This document shows positions 6,463 through 14,837 of a stretch of DNA of 21,976 nucleotides, piece after piece (position 1 is the first letter of the stretch; the number at the start of each line of letters is the position of its first letter). The stretch comes from Gammaproteobacteria bacterium (GTDB lineage: Bacteria > Pseudomonadota > Gammaproteobacteria > DSM-16500). Location: positions 1-21,976 of the forward strand of contig JAJONP010000048.1 in the NCBI GenBank assembly GCA_021323555.1, given 5' to 3'. Both the position numbers and the translations under genes were made by a program. The notes beneath the pieces are model-generated. The model saw only the letters and a program-made list of their open reading frames with translations. It did not search any database and was not told where the DNA came from.

Positions 6463-7594
6463 TTTTCTTTTTCCACAAGAACCCATACGACTATCTATCG
6501 ATATCACCAATGAAATCTTAATGCATTGCGTCAAATTAGGCGCATCAGATATTACGCTTCAAACAAATGAACCTATTTTTGCAGAAATCTATGGACGCTT
6601 AAATAAAATAACACGGCGACGTTTATCGAATACCGAAGTCGGCGAAATTATTAATGCGATTTACGGGCAAAACGGAACAGCACAACTCATGTCAGGGAAA
6701 GATGTGGATACGCATTATGAAATTCGCCCTAATCGCAGTGACCGTTATCGCTTTCGTATTAATGCCACCGCCTGTTTAGTGGAAGGACATGATGGTATTC
6801 AAATCACAGCACGTACTATTCCAAGCGATCCGCCCAAATTGGACAGTATGCAATTACCGCAAGCCGTATTAGACGCCATTGCGCCCGAACAAGGCATTGT
6901 CTATGTGACAGGCGCGACCGGTTCAGGTAAAAGCACCTTGCTCTCCTCCATTATTCGAAATATTGCTGAAAATGCCGAAAGTAATCGAAAAATTTTAACC
7001 TATGAAGCCCCTATCGAATTTGTATATGATAGCGTTGAAAAAATATCTTCTATTGTCAGCCAAACTGAAATACCGCGCCATTTACCCAGCTTTGCAGCAG
7101 GTGTTCGGAATGCATTACGCCGAAAGCCACGGCTTATTTTAGTCGGTGAAGCACGCGACATGGAAACCATTAGTGCCGCTATGGAAGCAGCTATGACAGG
7201 GCATCCTGTTTATACAACACTCCATAGTAATGGGGTTGCTGAAACAGTACGCCGATTAGTCACAACCTACCCTGCGGAAGAACGCGCTGGCCGTACGATT
7301 GATTTAATCGAAACCATGCGGCTGATTATTTCGCAACGCCTGGCTCCAACAGAAGATGGCAAACGTGTTGCATTACGTGAATACCTCGTTTTCAATGAAA
7401 AAATTCGAGATACCTTACTTGACATAGACCCTGTGAATATCACCGCTATGGTACGCAAACTCGTCCGCGAACAAGGCCGTACCATGGCAGCAGATGCCAA
7501 AGAAAAATTTGACGCAGGGGTTATTTCAGAACGGAATTATCGGGTGATTGCAGAACAAACCAAACGTGAAGATACGGATGTGGGGTTGGTTTAG
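6452..7594 (+). CDS. dotB: Dot/Icm secretion ATPase DotB
   Basis: DotB is the PilT/GspE-type hexameric ATPase that docks on DotO at the cytoplasmic face of the Dot/Icm machine. The 380-residue length equals the family norm (about 377). Visible elements in order: N-terminal PAS-like domain (1-125), Walker A GATGSGKST (154-162), Asp box TYEAPIEF (183-190), Walker B RLILVGEARD (227-236) and His box HPVYTTLHSN (251-260). The C-terminal third has the family's RLIISQRLAP. All catalytic positions are intact. It ends the dotD-dotC-dotB operon and converges on dotA with 30 bp between. Confidence 0.97.
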   Translation: MTTDFLFPQEPIRLSIDITNEILMHCVKLGASDITLQTNEPIFAEIYGRLNKITRRRLSNTEVGEIINAIYGQNGTAQLMSGKDVDTHYEIRPNRSDRYRFRINATACLVEGHDGIQITARTIPSDPPKLDSMQLPQAVLDAIAPEQGIVYVTGATGSGKSTLLSSIIRNIAENAESNRKILTYEAPIEFVYDSVEKISSIVSQTEIPRHLPSFAAGVRNALRRKPRLILVGEARDMETISAAMEAAMTGHPVYTTLHSNGVAETVRRLVTTYPAEERAGRTIDLIETMRLIISQRLAPTEDGKRVALREYLVFNEKIRDTLLDIDPVNITAMVRKLVREQGRTMAADAKEKFDAGVISERNYRVIAEQTKREDTDVGLV

Positions 7595-7624
7595 CATTTC
7601 CAATAAAATGTATTATCCTTGTCC

Positions 7625-10069
7625 TTAAGATTCTCCTTCTCCTTTTCCTGCTTGTAGGGATGGATCTTTCGGAGCTTTTTCCTTCACTTTCTCGTCCTGT
7701 CTAGCCTTCAGGATACCACTGGTAGCAGCGCTTCCCGATTCTTTAGAAGCACCTGTTATCGCGCCAGCACTTCCCTCCAGAGCTTGTTTCGCACCGGCCA
7801 ATCCTTCGCTTTCGCTATAGGAAATTGCCTGACCACCAATATACATTAACACTTTTTCTGGAATCACATGGATCAAAGAAAATACTTTATTCAACGCCAT
7901 CGTTACTAATGACACATACACGACAAAAAATGCAAGGGCTTCAAAAATACCAGGTGAACTAATAACCTCGTACGCTACTTGAGAAAAACCTGTATTAATC
8001 ATTTTAATAACGACAATTGCTACAAACATAGATGCCATCATGCCAAAGATCATTAATCCTGGCCGAAGAATTAAATTAAATAAAATCATTACAGCAGGTT
8101 CTGCTTTTCCCAATAATTCATGCTGACCACTAGGGCTTAAAATACCGAGCGCAATCAAAGGCCCTGCCACCATTGCCTCCAATGTTGTCATCATCCAACC
8201 GATTGCACCCATGGTAAAAATAATATAAGGCAACAGAGGCAAATAAATACCTATAATAGCACCCATAGAATACAGTGAGACAATCATTAAAATAAAGAAA
8301 GGGGAAACCATCCCCCATGCTGCTTTGGCATATTCCAAAGCAGGATTTGCTGTCATACCTGAGCCTAGGACTACAAAATTAATAGTACCAACAACAGCGG
8401 CTATACTGACTATAACTAGGGTAGCCCAAAACAATATCTGCGCGGAATACATCATTTTATAGCCAGATGCAGCCAATTGAGCAAGTGGATTTTTATCTCC
8501 TTTTGTTAAATCATTCATCAAAGCATGCAGCATGTTCAGATTCTCCATCATCCATTGTGTTGCGGGGGATGATTTAGGGATACCAGGTGAGGCATAGCTA
8601 CTAGCCGCACTCGATGATTGGCCTTGAATCGCTGAAAATAAAGTATTTGTTTCTAAACGCAAATTATTTCGATATTTACGAACTCCTTTTTTCTTCGGTT
8701 CTTCCTGAGTTGCAAGCCCGTGAGGTTCTGGCTCTGTAATATTGAATAGGGCTAATTTATCCATGGATACTTGCTGCGCGGCATTTTCTTTAGCAATCGT
8801 GTAATAATACATGCCTGCCAAAATCCAGCCATTTTTTTCCGCATCCTGACGCCAGCTAGACAGTTTAGGCGGCGGCATTGTCGCTAAATAATTGGTGTAC
8901 GCTTCTGTTAAAGCTCCCACATATTGATTCACCGCAGGTGCTATAAAGTCTTCGTTATTCAAATAAGGCTCAAGCCCGTACGGTATATAAACCTTTTCTA
9001 ACGTCTGAGAATTCACGCTATCGGTTTGTTCATTAGAACTAATGGGACGATATTTATCTTTAAAATCAGAAGGACAATCTTTCTGACCATTCAGTATTCC
9101 ATTCTCAGACTTAGCCTGCGCGCAACAAGGTTTTATACTTTTCGCAGTACAAAATGATTTGATCCATTCCGGCGTTGTATCTGCATTTCCTGTCACTGAC
9201 TTTAAATCCGATGTATAATAAAAATTTTGATATTCATAATCCATCTGCACAAATTTCTTCGCAATCGTATCTACAACTGAAATAATACCAGGCAACACCA
9301 TCACTTGTGCTTTAGCCAGCGCGCAAGACAGAGATTGAGGATCAATGCAAGCATCTGGAAAAGGCTTACTACCAGAATTAGTATCAGACTTAGTCTTGAT
9401 GTTCCTAAATTCTATAGCGCCACAACCAAACCCTAAATTATAAGAGCCACTCTTTGGATTTAACTCTGGCAGGGCTTTGCTTCGACAATCTTGATCAGAT
9501 GGATGTTCAGCACAATAATAGGAAGCAAAAGAAGAAGGCATCCCAGATATAGTATAATTTGACAGCATGCTTTCCCTACAAACTAATCCCGTAAATAAAT
9601 CTTTCACGCTTTTAGTAACAAGTGTGGTAATGTTAGGAAAATCAACACGTGCATACGGACTGCCATGATTTTCCTCCATAAATCCCATGGTAGCGGTCCA
9701 TAAATTATCTGCCAAACCTACGCCTTGCAGAATCAACCACATAATAATCATTTGAATGGCACAGTACCCACCTGCCGAGGGAAAAAGCCCAACGATCCCT
9801 AATACCGTACGAACAGGCACCCATAAACCACTCCATTTTTTACCTAGAAATTCACCCTCACTGGCTGTCGCTAACAAGCCAACGACTGTCGTATAAGTCA
9901 CAATCATGGCACCTACAGAAAGCGCAGCTGTATTTAAGATTTTAAACAATATGCCTAATAATGCTGGAGCATTGGAAAGCGGTAAAATACCCGGTATGTT
10001 CCCAAAAATTTGCCCGAGGTAATAAACCGATTGATCATTGGAGGCAAGCGTAAAAAGATTGAGACTCAT
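7625..10069 (-). CDS. dotA: Dot/Icm inner-membrane protein DotA
   Basis: DotA is a large polytopic inner-membrane protein of the Dot/Icm system, related to TraY of IncI plasmids. This copy has 814 residues against about 1048 in Legionella; Coxiella DotA is also short as I recall. Two hydrophobic segments (about 40-67 and 86-120) precede a large, Cys-containing, presumably periplasmic domain (about 125-540; C164, C186, C195 and others). A dense membrane region (about 550-760) follows, with segments such as FWATLVIVSIAAVV, FFILMIVSLYSMGAIIGIYL and MILFNLILRPGLMIFGMM. The tail is charged and soluble. The start overlaps the icmV stop as ATGA, so translation is coupled. Confidence 0.95.
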   Translation of the reverse strand: MSLNLFTLASNDQSVYYLGQIFGNIPGILPLSNAPALLGILFKILNTAALSVGAMIVTYTTVVGLLATASEGEFLGKKWSGLWVPVRTVLGIVGLFPSAGGYCAIQMIIMWLILQGVGLADNLWTATMGFMEENHGSPYARVDFPNITTLVTKSVKDLFTGLVCRESMLSNYTISGMPSSFASYYCAEHPSDQDCRSKALPELNPKSGSYNLGFGCGAIEFRNIKTKSDTNSGSKPFPDACIDPQSLSCALAKAQVMVLPGIISVVDTIAKKFVQMDYEYQNFYYTSDLKSVTGNADTTPEWIKSFCTAKSIKPCCAQAKSENGILNGQKDCPSDFKDKYRPISSNEQTDSVNSQTLEKVYIPYGLEPYLNNEDFIAPAVNQYVGALTEAYTNYLATMPPPKLSSWRQDAEKNGWILAGMYYYTIAKENAAQQVSMDKLALFNITEPEPHGLATQEEPKKKGVRKYRNNLRLETNTLFSAIQGQSSSAASSYASPGIPKSSPATQWMMENLNMLHALMNDLTKGDKNPLAQLAASGYKMMYSAQILFWATLVIVSIAAVVGTINFVVLGSGMTANPALEYAKAAWGMVSPFFILMIVSLYSMGAIIGIYLPLLPYIIFTMGAIGWMMTTLEAMVAGPLIALGILSPSGQHELLGKAEPAVMILFNLILRPGLMIFGMMASMFVAIVVIKMINTGFSQVAYEVISSPGIFEALAFFVVYVSLVTMALNKVFSLIHVIPEKVLMYIGGQAISYSESEGLAGAKQALEGSAGAITGASKESGSAATSGILKARQDEKVKEKAPKDPSLQAGKGEGES

Positions 10070-10530
10070 CCTGCCTGGCCCTCATTATTGGGTTTTCCAC
10101 GCCACCATTCCTCAACAGTACAACCCAATTTGCGATGCTTAATTTGGAAATGCCAAAAATCAAACTTAAATGCATTAGCCGCTAATAAAGCAGCGACAAC
10201 CATTGCCAAACACCAACCTGCGAATGTGCCATGATGGAATAAATAATAGAAGCTCGCCAAAATTGAACTTGTACTCAAGGCAATAAAAAGCCACGCATAG
10301 AGTTGATAACGCTGAGCATTGTGTTGTAAATCTGCCTCGGTGACATTTAAACGCTCTAACGCTTGTTCGAAGGTTTCAACGCGCTGTGTTTTATCAGGCG
10401 TAAAGGCTGTTTTAAGTGTGCTACCAATTAAACGCGTATAACCACTAATCTCATGGACACCTAGCCATGCAGTGGGGTTAAAAAATGTTTTGCGTGAAAT
10501 TTTGAAGATATCTTTAACTGCCATAGTCAT
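10066..10530 (-). CDS. icmV: Dot/Icm inner-membrane protein IcmV
   Basis: IcmV (about 151 residues in Legionella) is a small inner-membrane protein encoded directly before dotA, as here. The 154-residue product shows FFNPTAWLGVHEI near the N-terminus, a soluble helical part (FEQALERLNVTEADLQ), two adjacent transmembrane helices (about residues 82-120) and the conserved ending FWHFQIKHRKLGCTVEEWW. The start could be the ATG at 10530 or the one at 10524. It is divergent from icmW across about 120 bp that must carry both promoters. Confidence 0.92.
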   Translation of the reverse strand: MTMAVKDIFKISRKTFFNPTAWLGVHEISGYTRLIGSTLKTAFTPDKTQRVETFEQALERLNVTEADLQHNAQRYQLYAWLFIALSTSSILASFYYLFHHGTFAGWCLAMVVAALLAANAFKFDFWHFQIKHRKLGCTVEEWWRGKPNNEGQAG

Positions 10531-10652
10531 CCATACAGTAAGAAGTTTAAGTTACCTTAGCATTCACCTATCAAAAAAACAACTTTTGTATTCACTCTAT
10601 CAATTATCATGTATTATTAACCCTTGCAGATCGTAAACTGGGATGTATTGAT

Positions 10653-11102
10653 ATGCCAAGTATAGATTTACACGCTTCACATGAATTTTGGAAGAACCAT
10701 GAAGACCCCATGATCTTCCGAGTCATCTCTTTTATGGAAAGTGTCGAAGATTGGACGCTGGATGGCGATCCAGAATTGGAAAAAGCACTGACTGCGATTG
10801 GAAATGGTTTAGAGGAATTGTCTTCTTTTGAATTAAGCAAAGAAAAAAACTTTGTTGAGATTTGTGCGCACATCAAAACATCGCGTATTTTACGTCTTTT
10901 ACAAGCCATTGATACTATTGACCCGGGCTCTGCTTCAAAAGTATTAATGTTCGCGGAAGAAAATAATACGCCTGATAACCTACTAGCAGGGCTTTTTTTG
11001 CAACGTAACATTGTATTTGAGCGCTTACGTTTATTGGCAAGAGTTTTTGCACCGCAACGTATAGAATTAGTGTTTAAAGCATTGGAGCAGGAACATGAAT
11101 AA
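10653..11102 (+). CDS. icmW: Dot/Icm chaperone-adaptor subunit IcmW
   Basis: IcmW pairs with IcmS to form the acidic adaptor that binds many effectors and the DotL C-terminus. The 149 residues match the Legionella protein (151) along their length: DPMIFRVISFMESVEDWTLD, LRLLQAIDTIDPGSASKVL and NIVFERLRLLARVFAPQRIELV. The start is supported by GGGAT at 10640-10644. A possible -10 TATTAT lies at 10612-10617 with no strong -35. The stop overlaps the start of the next gene by 8 nt, so icmW-orf113-icmX form one transcription unit. With icmS also in this window, both halves of the adaptor are present. Confidence 0.96.
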   Translation: MPSIDLHASHEFWKNHEDPMIFRVISFMESVEDWTLDGDPELEKALTAIGNGLEELSSFELSKEKNFVEICAHIKTSRILRLLQAIDTIDPGSASKVLMFAEENNTPDNLLAGLFLQRNIVFERLRLLARVFAPQRIELVFKALEQEHE

Positions 11103-11436
11103 GTCTTTATTACTCGGATTGATCTGTTTAATCACGCTATTAACTTCGAATATGCTATTCTCGGCAGCTCCTGGATCTCAATTACTGCCTGAGGTATCGC
11201 CTCAAGATTTTATAGCTCGTGTCACTGCTCAGAATAGACAAGTACAAGCTGCTCTGGATAACAAACTCAATCAATTATTACAATCCCGATCCACCTCGCC
11301 TGGATCAATCAATACCTCACCGCCACCTGCCCCTATCGAAACACCTGTAGCTGCGCCTGCATCAACACCACCACCTGCTGCTACCACCACCAATACACCC
11401 TCGGATAGTGGTGGATTTAATATGTATTCACCCTAA
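11095..11436 (+). CDS. Unassigned exported proline/threonine-rich protein between icmW and icmX
   Basis: This 113-residue protein is not one I recognise. Residues 1-25 form a signal peptide (KSLLLGLICLITLLTSNMLF, then SAAPG with a plausible cleavage site after SAA). Residues 30-65 look helical (PQDFIARVTAQNRQVQAALD). Residues 66-105 are a low-complexity Pro/Ala/Thr/Ser linker, and the tail is GGFNMYSP. It starts inside the icmW stop (8-nt overlap) with GGAG/AGGAA upstream and is followed by icmX after 13 nt, so it is clearly expressed with both. It may be a separated N-terminal part of IcmX (this icmX is short) or an additional periplasmic Dot/Icm part. Both are inference. Confidence 0.8.
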   Translation: MNKSLLLGLICLITLLTSNMLFSAAPGSQLLPEVSPQDFIARVTAQNRQVQAALDNKLNQLLQSRSTSPGSINTSPPPAPIETPVAAPASTPPPAATTTNTPSDSGGFNMYSP

Positions 11437-11449
11437 AAGGAGAAGTGTG

Positions 11450-12340
11450 ATGTCAAATATTCTGAAAAAAATAAGTGCCTTTTTAATGATAGCACTATTT
11501 TTTATAACACCGCTTAAAGCTTATGAAGCACTACCACCCTCTCTTGGTTCTTCAAATTATCTACAAACGATTAGTCAAAATACGACTGGCATTTTAACGT
11601 ATGTCAATCGTCTTCCTGTTTATTTGAGAGCAATGACGAAGATGGCGCTTAGCTGGCTCGCGCCGGATGATTCAGAATCAACCGCCGAGTTACAACATGT
11701 TTTTACCACCTTAGGGAATGCTTCTATTCAGAATGCGAAAACGCAAGATGAAAATCAAAAAAAATTCTTAGATTATTTTTTTGCATTCCCTAAAAAGGAA
11801 AATGACTTCCCGAATGCAAACGATCTTACTTATCAAACACTCCTCAAAAAACCTTACTTTACTAATGTAATACCACCCAAAGGCACAGTTTATGACCCTG
11901 CTTATAACTATATTCTTTATAGCTCAGGCCTTAATATAAGGCATCGCAGCCCTCCTACCTTCTTCCTCAACAAAAGGAATCCTAGCATTGGCATGTATAT
12001 TAATTATTACAACACAGCTTCTGCGGTACAAACTTATAACGGCTATCTCTTAAGCGAACTCTATGCTGAAAGTAAGAATGAAAATAACCTACAAAAAAAC
12101 CAAACGATATTGACACAAAAAGCCACTAGCCCTGATTGGTTCACCCAGATTGCATCTGAAAATATCGGCATCGTGTTACGCCAAATTTTACTCTACAATT
12201 CGCAGACTTATGTATTATTAACACAACTCTTGGAAACACAGAAAAAATTACTCGCGGCTCAAGCAATGAATAATGCTTTATTAATCGCTGTTAACCAGAA
12301 CAATGAAGACATATTATATTCAAAAGCAGAGGAGGAGTAA
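11450..12340 (+). CDS. icmX: Dot/Icm periplasmic protein IcmX (short form)
   Basis: IcmX is a secreted/periplasmic Dot/Icm protein required for intracellular growth. From the ATG at 11450 (AAGGAGA upstream, 296 residues) it has a signal peptide of about 24 residues ending in KAYEA. Weak but consistent similarity to Legionella IcmX (about 466 residues) is seen near the C-terminus: a SPDWFTQIASENIGIVLRQI-like stretch, then a region where Legionella reads roughly EI-x-LL-x-EINYQLYLNRQQ-x-ERILL. Position after icmW agrees. The in-frame start at 11408 lies inside the preceding gene and would disrupt the signal peptide. The central region is poorly conserved. Confidence 0.85.
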   Translation: MSNILKKISAFLMIALFFITPLKAYEALPPSLGSSNYLQTISQNTTGILTYVNRLPVYLRAMTKMALSWLAPDDSESTAELQHVFTTLGNASIQNAKTQDENQKKFLDYFFAFPKKENDFPNANDLTYQTLLKKPYFTNVIPPKGTVYDPAYNYILYSSGLNIRHRSPPTFFLNKRNPSIGMYINYYNTASAVQTYNGYLLSELYAESKNENNLQKNQTILTQKATSPDWFTQIASENIGIVLRQILLYNSQTYVLLTQLLETQKKLLAAQAMNNALLIAVNQNNEDILYSKAEEE

Positions 12341-12407
12341 AAAATTAGTAACTGTTTACTCCTTAATAGGCAAAGTCCGTATTTGGCCAATCTCGTGATT
12401 ACAAAAA

Positions 12408-13130
12408 TTATTCTATATTCTGTACCTGCTCGCGTACTTGTTCGATTAACACTTTCAATTCAATAGAAGCCCGTGTCGTATCCACATCTGTTGATTTAGC
12501 ACCGAGAGTATTAGCTTCGCGGTGTAATTCTTGCATTAAAAAATCAAGACGTCTGCCTAATACACCCCCGTGCAAACGTTCTCGTTGGCAAGTCAAAATC
12601 TCAGGGAGATGTTCACGAACTTTAGCTACTTCTGCTTTCATGCTATCTAAACGTTGCAAAAATAACTTCTTTAACTCTTCTCCTTCACGCGCACGCGCTG
12701 CTACTAACTCTTGTAAAGCTTTTTCAAGCAAGTCTATTACGTGATCTTGTATCGTTTCCAAATCTATTTCGGCTAATTTCAAAACACCTGGCCACGCTAA
12801 AATAGCCATCGTATTGACAGGCGCTGGCTGTTTCAACCGCGCGGCAATCACTTCATTGGCTTTACATAACTGCTCTACCAGGGAGTCATTAATTGTCATT
12901 TGTGTCCCCACCCTATCGCTGGGTTGATAACGCAAATGACATTCAATTTTTCCGCGTTTAATAGAATGTCTAATACATTCGCGCAGAGGTGTTTCTAATT
13001 CATGGAGTGCTTCAGGCAACCGGATCACACATTCAAGATAACGATGATTAATGGATCTGACTTCACATACAGCGCTGCCCCATGCGCCTTGCCCTTGAGT
13101 TCTTGCAAAGGCGGTCATGCTTTGTATCAT
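12408..13130 (-). CDS. yicC: YicC-family endoribonuclease with internal deletion
   Basis: YicC proteins are endoribonucleases; E. coli YicC acts on RNAs including the small RNA RyhB. N- and C-terminal parts are near-canonical (MIQSMTAFAR, RSINHRYLE, LPEALHELE and, at the end, GRRLDFLMQELHREANTLGAKS, VLIEQVREQVQNIE). The protein has 240 residues instead of about 287. Against E. coli YicC as I remember it, about 48 residues between QRERL and GRRLDF are gone, including the conserved LAQRIDVAEELDRL helix; here QRERL runs through HGGVL into GRRLDF. The frame is kept, so the protein may still fold, but activity is doubtful. It is divergent from rph, the common gammaproteobacterial arrangement. Confidence 0.9.
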   Translation of the reverse strand: MIQSMTAFARTQGQGAWGSAVCEVRSINHRYLECVIRLPEALHELETPLRECIRHSIKRGKIECHLRYQPSDRVGTQMTINDSLVEQLCKANEVIAARLKQPAPVNTMAILAWPGVLKLAEIDLETIQDHVIDLLEKALQELVAARAREGEELKKLFLQRLDSMKAEVAKVREHLPEILTCQRERLHGGVLGRRLDFLMQELHREANTLGAKSTDVDTTRASIELKVLIEQVREQVQNIE

Positions 13131-13222
13131 TTGAGTTACCTATGCTATCAATAATTTAGATTTAGTATGTTACTATATATCATTATTACCTTTATCATTA
13201 TACAAAATATTAATAGGATGCT

Positions 13223-13942
13223 ATGCGCCCAAGCCAAAGAGGAAATAATCAACTGCGTGATATTCGCTTTACACGGCATTACACTAAGCACGCGGAAGGT
13301 TCGGTATTAGTAGAGTTTGGAGATACCAAAGTGATATGTACTGCTACCATGACCTCCGGCGTTCCCTTCTTTTTGAAAGATTCAGGCAAAGGGGGGTGGG
13401 TCACGGCAGAATACGGTATGCTACCTCGCTCAACTCATGAACGTATGGTACGTGAAGCAGCAAAAGGCAAACAAGCAGGCCGGACGCAAGAAATTCAACG
13501 CTTGATTGCACGTGCTTTGCGCGCTGCTATCAATCTGAAAGCCTTGGGGGAAAATACGATTACGATTGACTGTGATGTCATTCAAGCAGACGGTGGCACG
13601 CGCACCGCGTCTATCACTGGGGGTTGTGTCGCTTTATTTGATGCTATCCAACATTTAAAAACCAAACAAAAATTGAAAGCTGATCCTTTTAAACAATTCG
13701 TTGCTTCTGTTTCTGTGGGGATTGTTCAAGGCATTCCTGTATTGGATTTGGATTATGCCGAGGATTCCACTGCAGATACAGATATGAATGTCGTCATGAC
13801 TGATCAGGGTGGTTTCATTGAAATCCAAGGCACTGCGGAAAAAGATACGTTCCAACAAGAAGAGTTAGAGCAACTTTTAAGATTAGCAAGAGGGGGTATT
13901 GAGGAGTTAGTGCAGAAACAGAAATTTGTTTTGGGGCTTTAG
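13223..13942 (+). CDS. rph: Ribonuclease PH
   Basis: RNase PH is a phosphate-dependent 3'-5' exoribonuclease that trims tRNA 3' ends. The 239 residues are full length. Conserved features include MRPSQR at the start, [13 protein letters not shown], the phosphate-binding [34 protein letters not shown] and the catalytic-site [17 protein letters not shown]. An AGGAT lies just before the ATG. The 92-bp divergent gap to yicC holds several AT-rich candidate -10 boxes but no clear promoter pair. Confidence 0.97.
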   Translation: MRPSQRGNNQLRDIRFTRHYTKHAEGSVLVEFGDTKVICTATMTSGVPFFLKDSGKGGWVTAEYGMLPRSTHERMVREAAKGKQAGRTQEIQRLIARALRAAINLKALGENTITIDCDVIQADGGTRTASITGGCVALFDAIQHLKTKQKLKADPFKQFVASVSVGIVQGIPVLDLDYAEDSTADTDMNVVMTDQGGFIEIQGTAEKDTFQQEELEQLLRLARGGIEELVQKQKFVLGL

Positions 13943-13979
13943 CCAAGTTATTTTTTACTATCATTCAAGGAGAATGAAG

Positions 13980-14834
13980 ATGAAAACAAGGACGATCTTT
14001 GACGGATTAGGATTCACATATAACTTTGGCGCTGGCGTTGGTAGTACCTTACCAGCAGTACTCAATGCATTCCATGAAGCTGATTTAGCGGATTTATCTA
14101 TGCCCTTATTAGGTGATTCCCATGAAATACTCGGTTTAGTTCCTCTCTTAGGCATGTTTTTAGCTATTATGAAAATAATTAACGCTGCTAGAAGTGGGTA
14201 TAGGTGGTATAACGGTGACTATTTACGAAACGAAGTCTTGATTAACCTGGTGTCTGAACTTATTTCAGGCGGCATCTTAATGGGCTTTTGTTCTGAGGCT
14301 TATAAAACATCAGCGCTGCAAGGCACCGCTATCTTACTACCTTCTATTGCATTTGCTTATATAGGCTTTGCTGGCAGTGCACTCATTGATTTAATACATA
14401 GCGCACAGAGAATCTATCATACTTATACACGAAAAGATATTAATACCCATGCTTCTTACACAGAAAATATTTCTCATAATTTTAATGAGACAGAAAATAT
14501 TTCTCATGATTTTAATGAGAAGGAGGAGAATATAGACGAGTATTATAAAAACAACCCTACCACTATACATGCAGATAATTACCATACAGCGTTGATTAAT
14601 TTTACCATTAGCCTTTTTAAATTTATTGGCTGGAGCATGTTAGCCCTTGGCTCAACCCTAGGTCTAGGTTCTATGGTAATGACCATAGGCTGGGCATTAA
14701 TAGGAGCAACGGCTGGTTTTCAACTTTGCAAATCAGTATACACTTGCTGTGGGCTATTTTCTCCAAGCTCTTCTACAACACCAGAAGAACTAATATTAAG
14801 ACAACAAATAAACGCATGCCAGCATTTTGTATAG
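13980..14834 (+). CDS. Orphan multi-pass membrane protein; candidate Dot/Icm effector
   Basis: I do not recognise this 284-residue protein. It has hydrophobic segments at about 48-70, 88-104, 112-140 and 205-252, with small-residue-rich helices (LALGSTLGLGSMVMTIGWALIG). A hydrophilic loop at 150-200 contains two copies of TENISH(N/D)FNE (161-170, 171-180). The C-terminus is polar (SPSSSTTPEEL). I start at 13980 because AAGGAG (13966-13971) is 8 bp away; the ATG at 13974 is too close and an upstream start at 13926 would overlap rph. It could be an effector acting in host membranes or a species-specific inner-membrane protein. It follows rph by 37 bp and converges on xthA with 3 bp between. Confidence 0.7.
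   Translation: MKTRTIFDGLGFTYNFGAGVGSTLPAVLNAFHEADLADLSMPLLGDSHEILGLVPLLGMFLAIMKIINAARSGYRWYNGDYLRNEVLINLVSELISGGILMGFCSEAYKTSALQGTAILLPSIAFAYIGFAGSALIDLIHSAQRIYHTYTRKDINTHASYTENISHNFNETENISHDFNEKEENIDEYYKNNPTTIHADNYHTALINFTISLFKFIGWSMLALGSTLGLGSMVMTIGWALIGATAGFQLCKSVYTCCGLFSPSSSTTPEELILRQQINACQHFV
14461..14520 (+). repeat. 30-bp in-frame tandem duplication
   Basis: Two adjacent 30-bp units (14461-14490 and 14491-14520) differ at a single base (A/G at 14479 and 14509), which changes Asn to Asp. The near identity points to a recent slippage event inside the loop of the orphan membrane protein. Confidence 0.95.
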
Positions 14835-14837
14835 GCA

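Noticed and set aside
11408..11449. Upstream start for icmX inside the preceding gene
   Set aside because: It lacks a ribosome-binding site and puts charged residues before the signal peptide, while AAGGAGA precedes the ATG at 11450.
4420..12397. CAATCTCGTG at 4420-4429 and again at 12388-12397, just outside both ends of the Dot/Icm block, like flanking direct repeats
   Set aside because: Shared 10-mers are expected many times by chance in 22 kb; no integrase, tRNA or longer match supports attachment sites.
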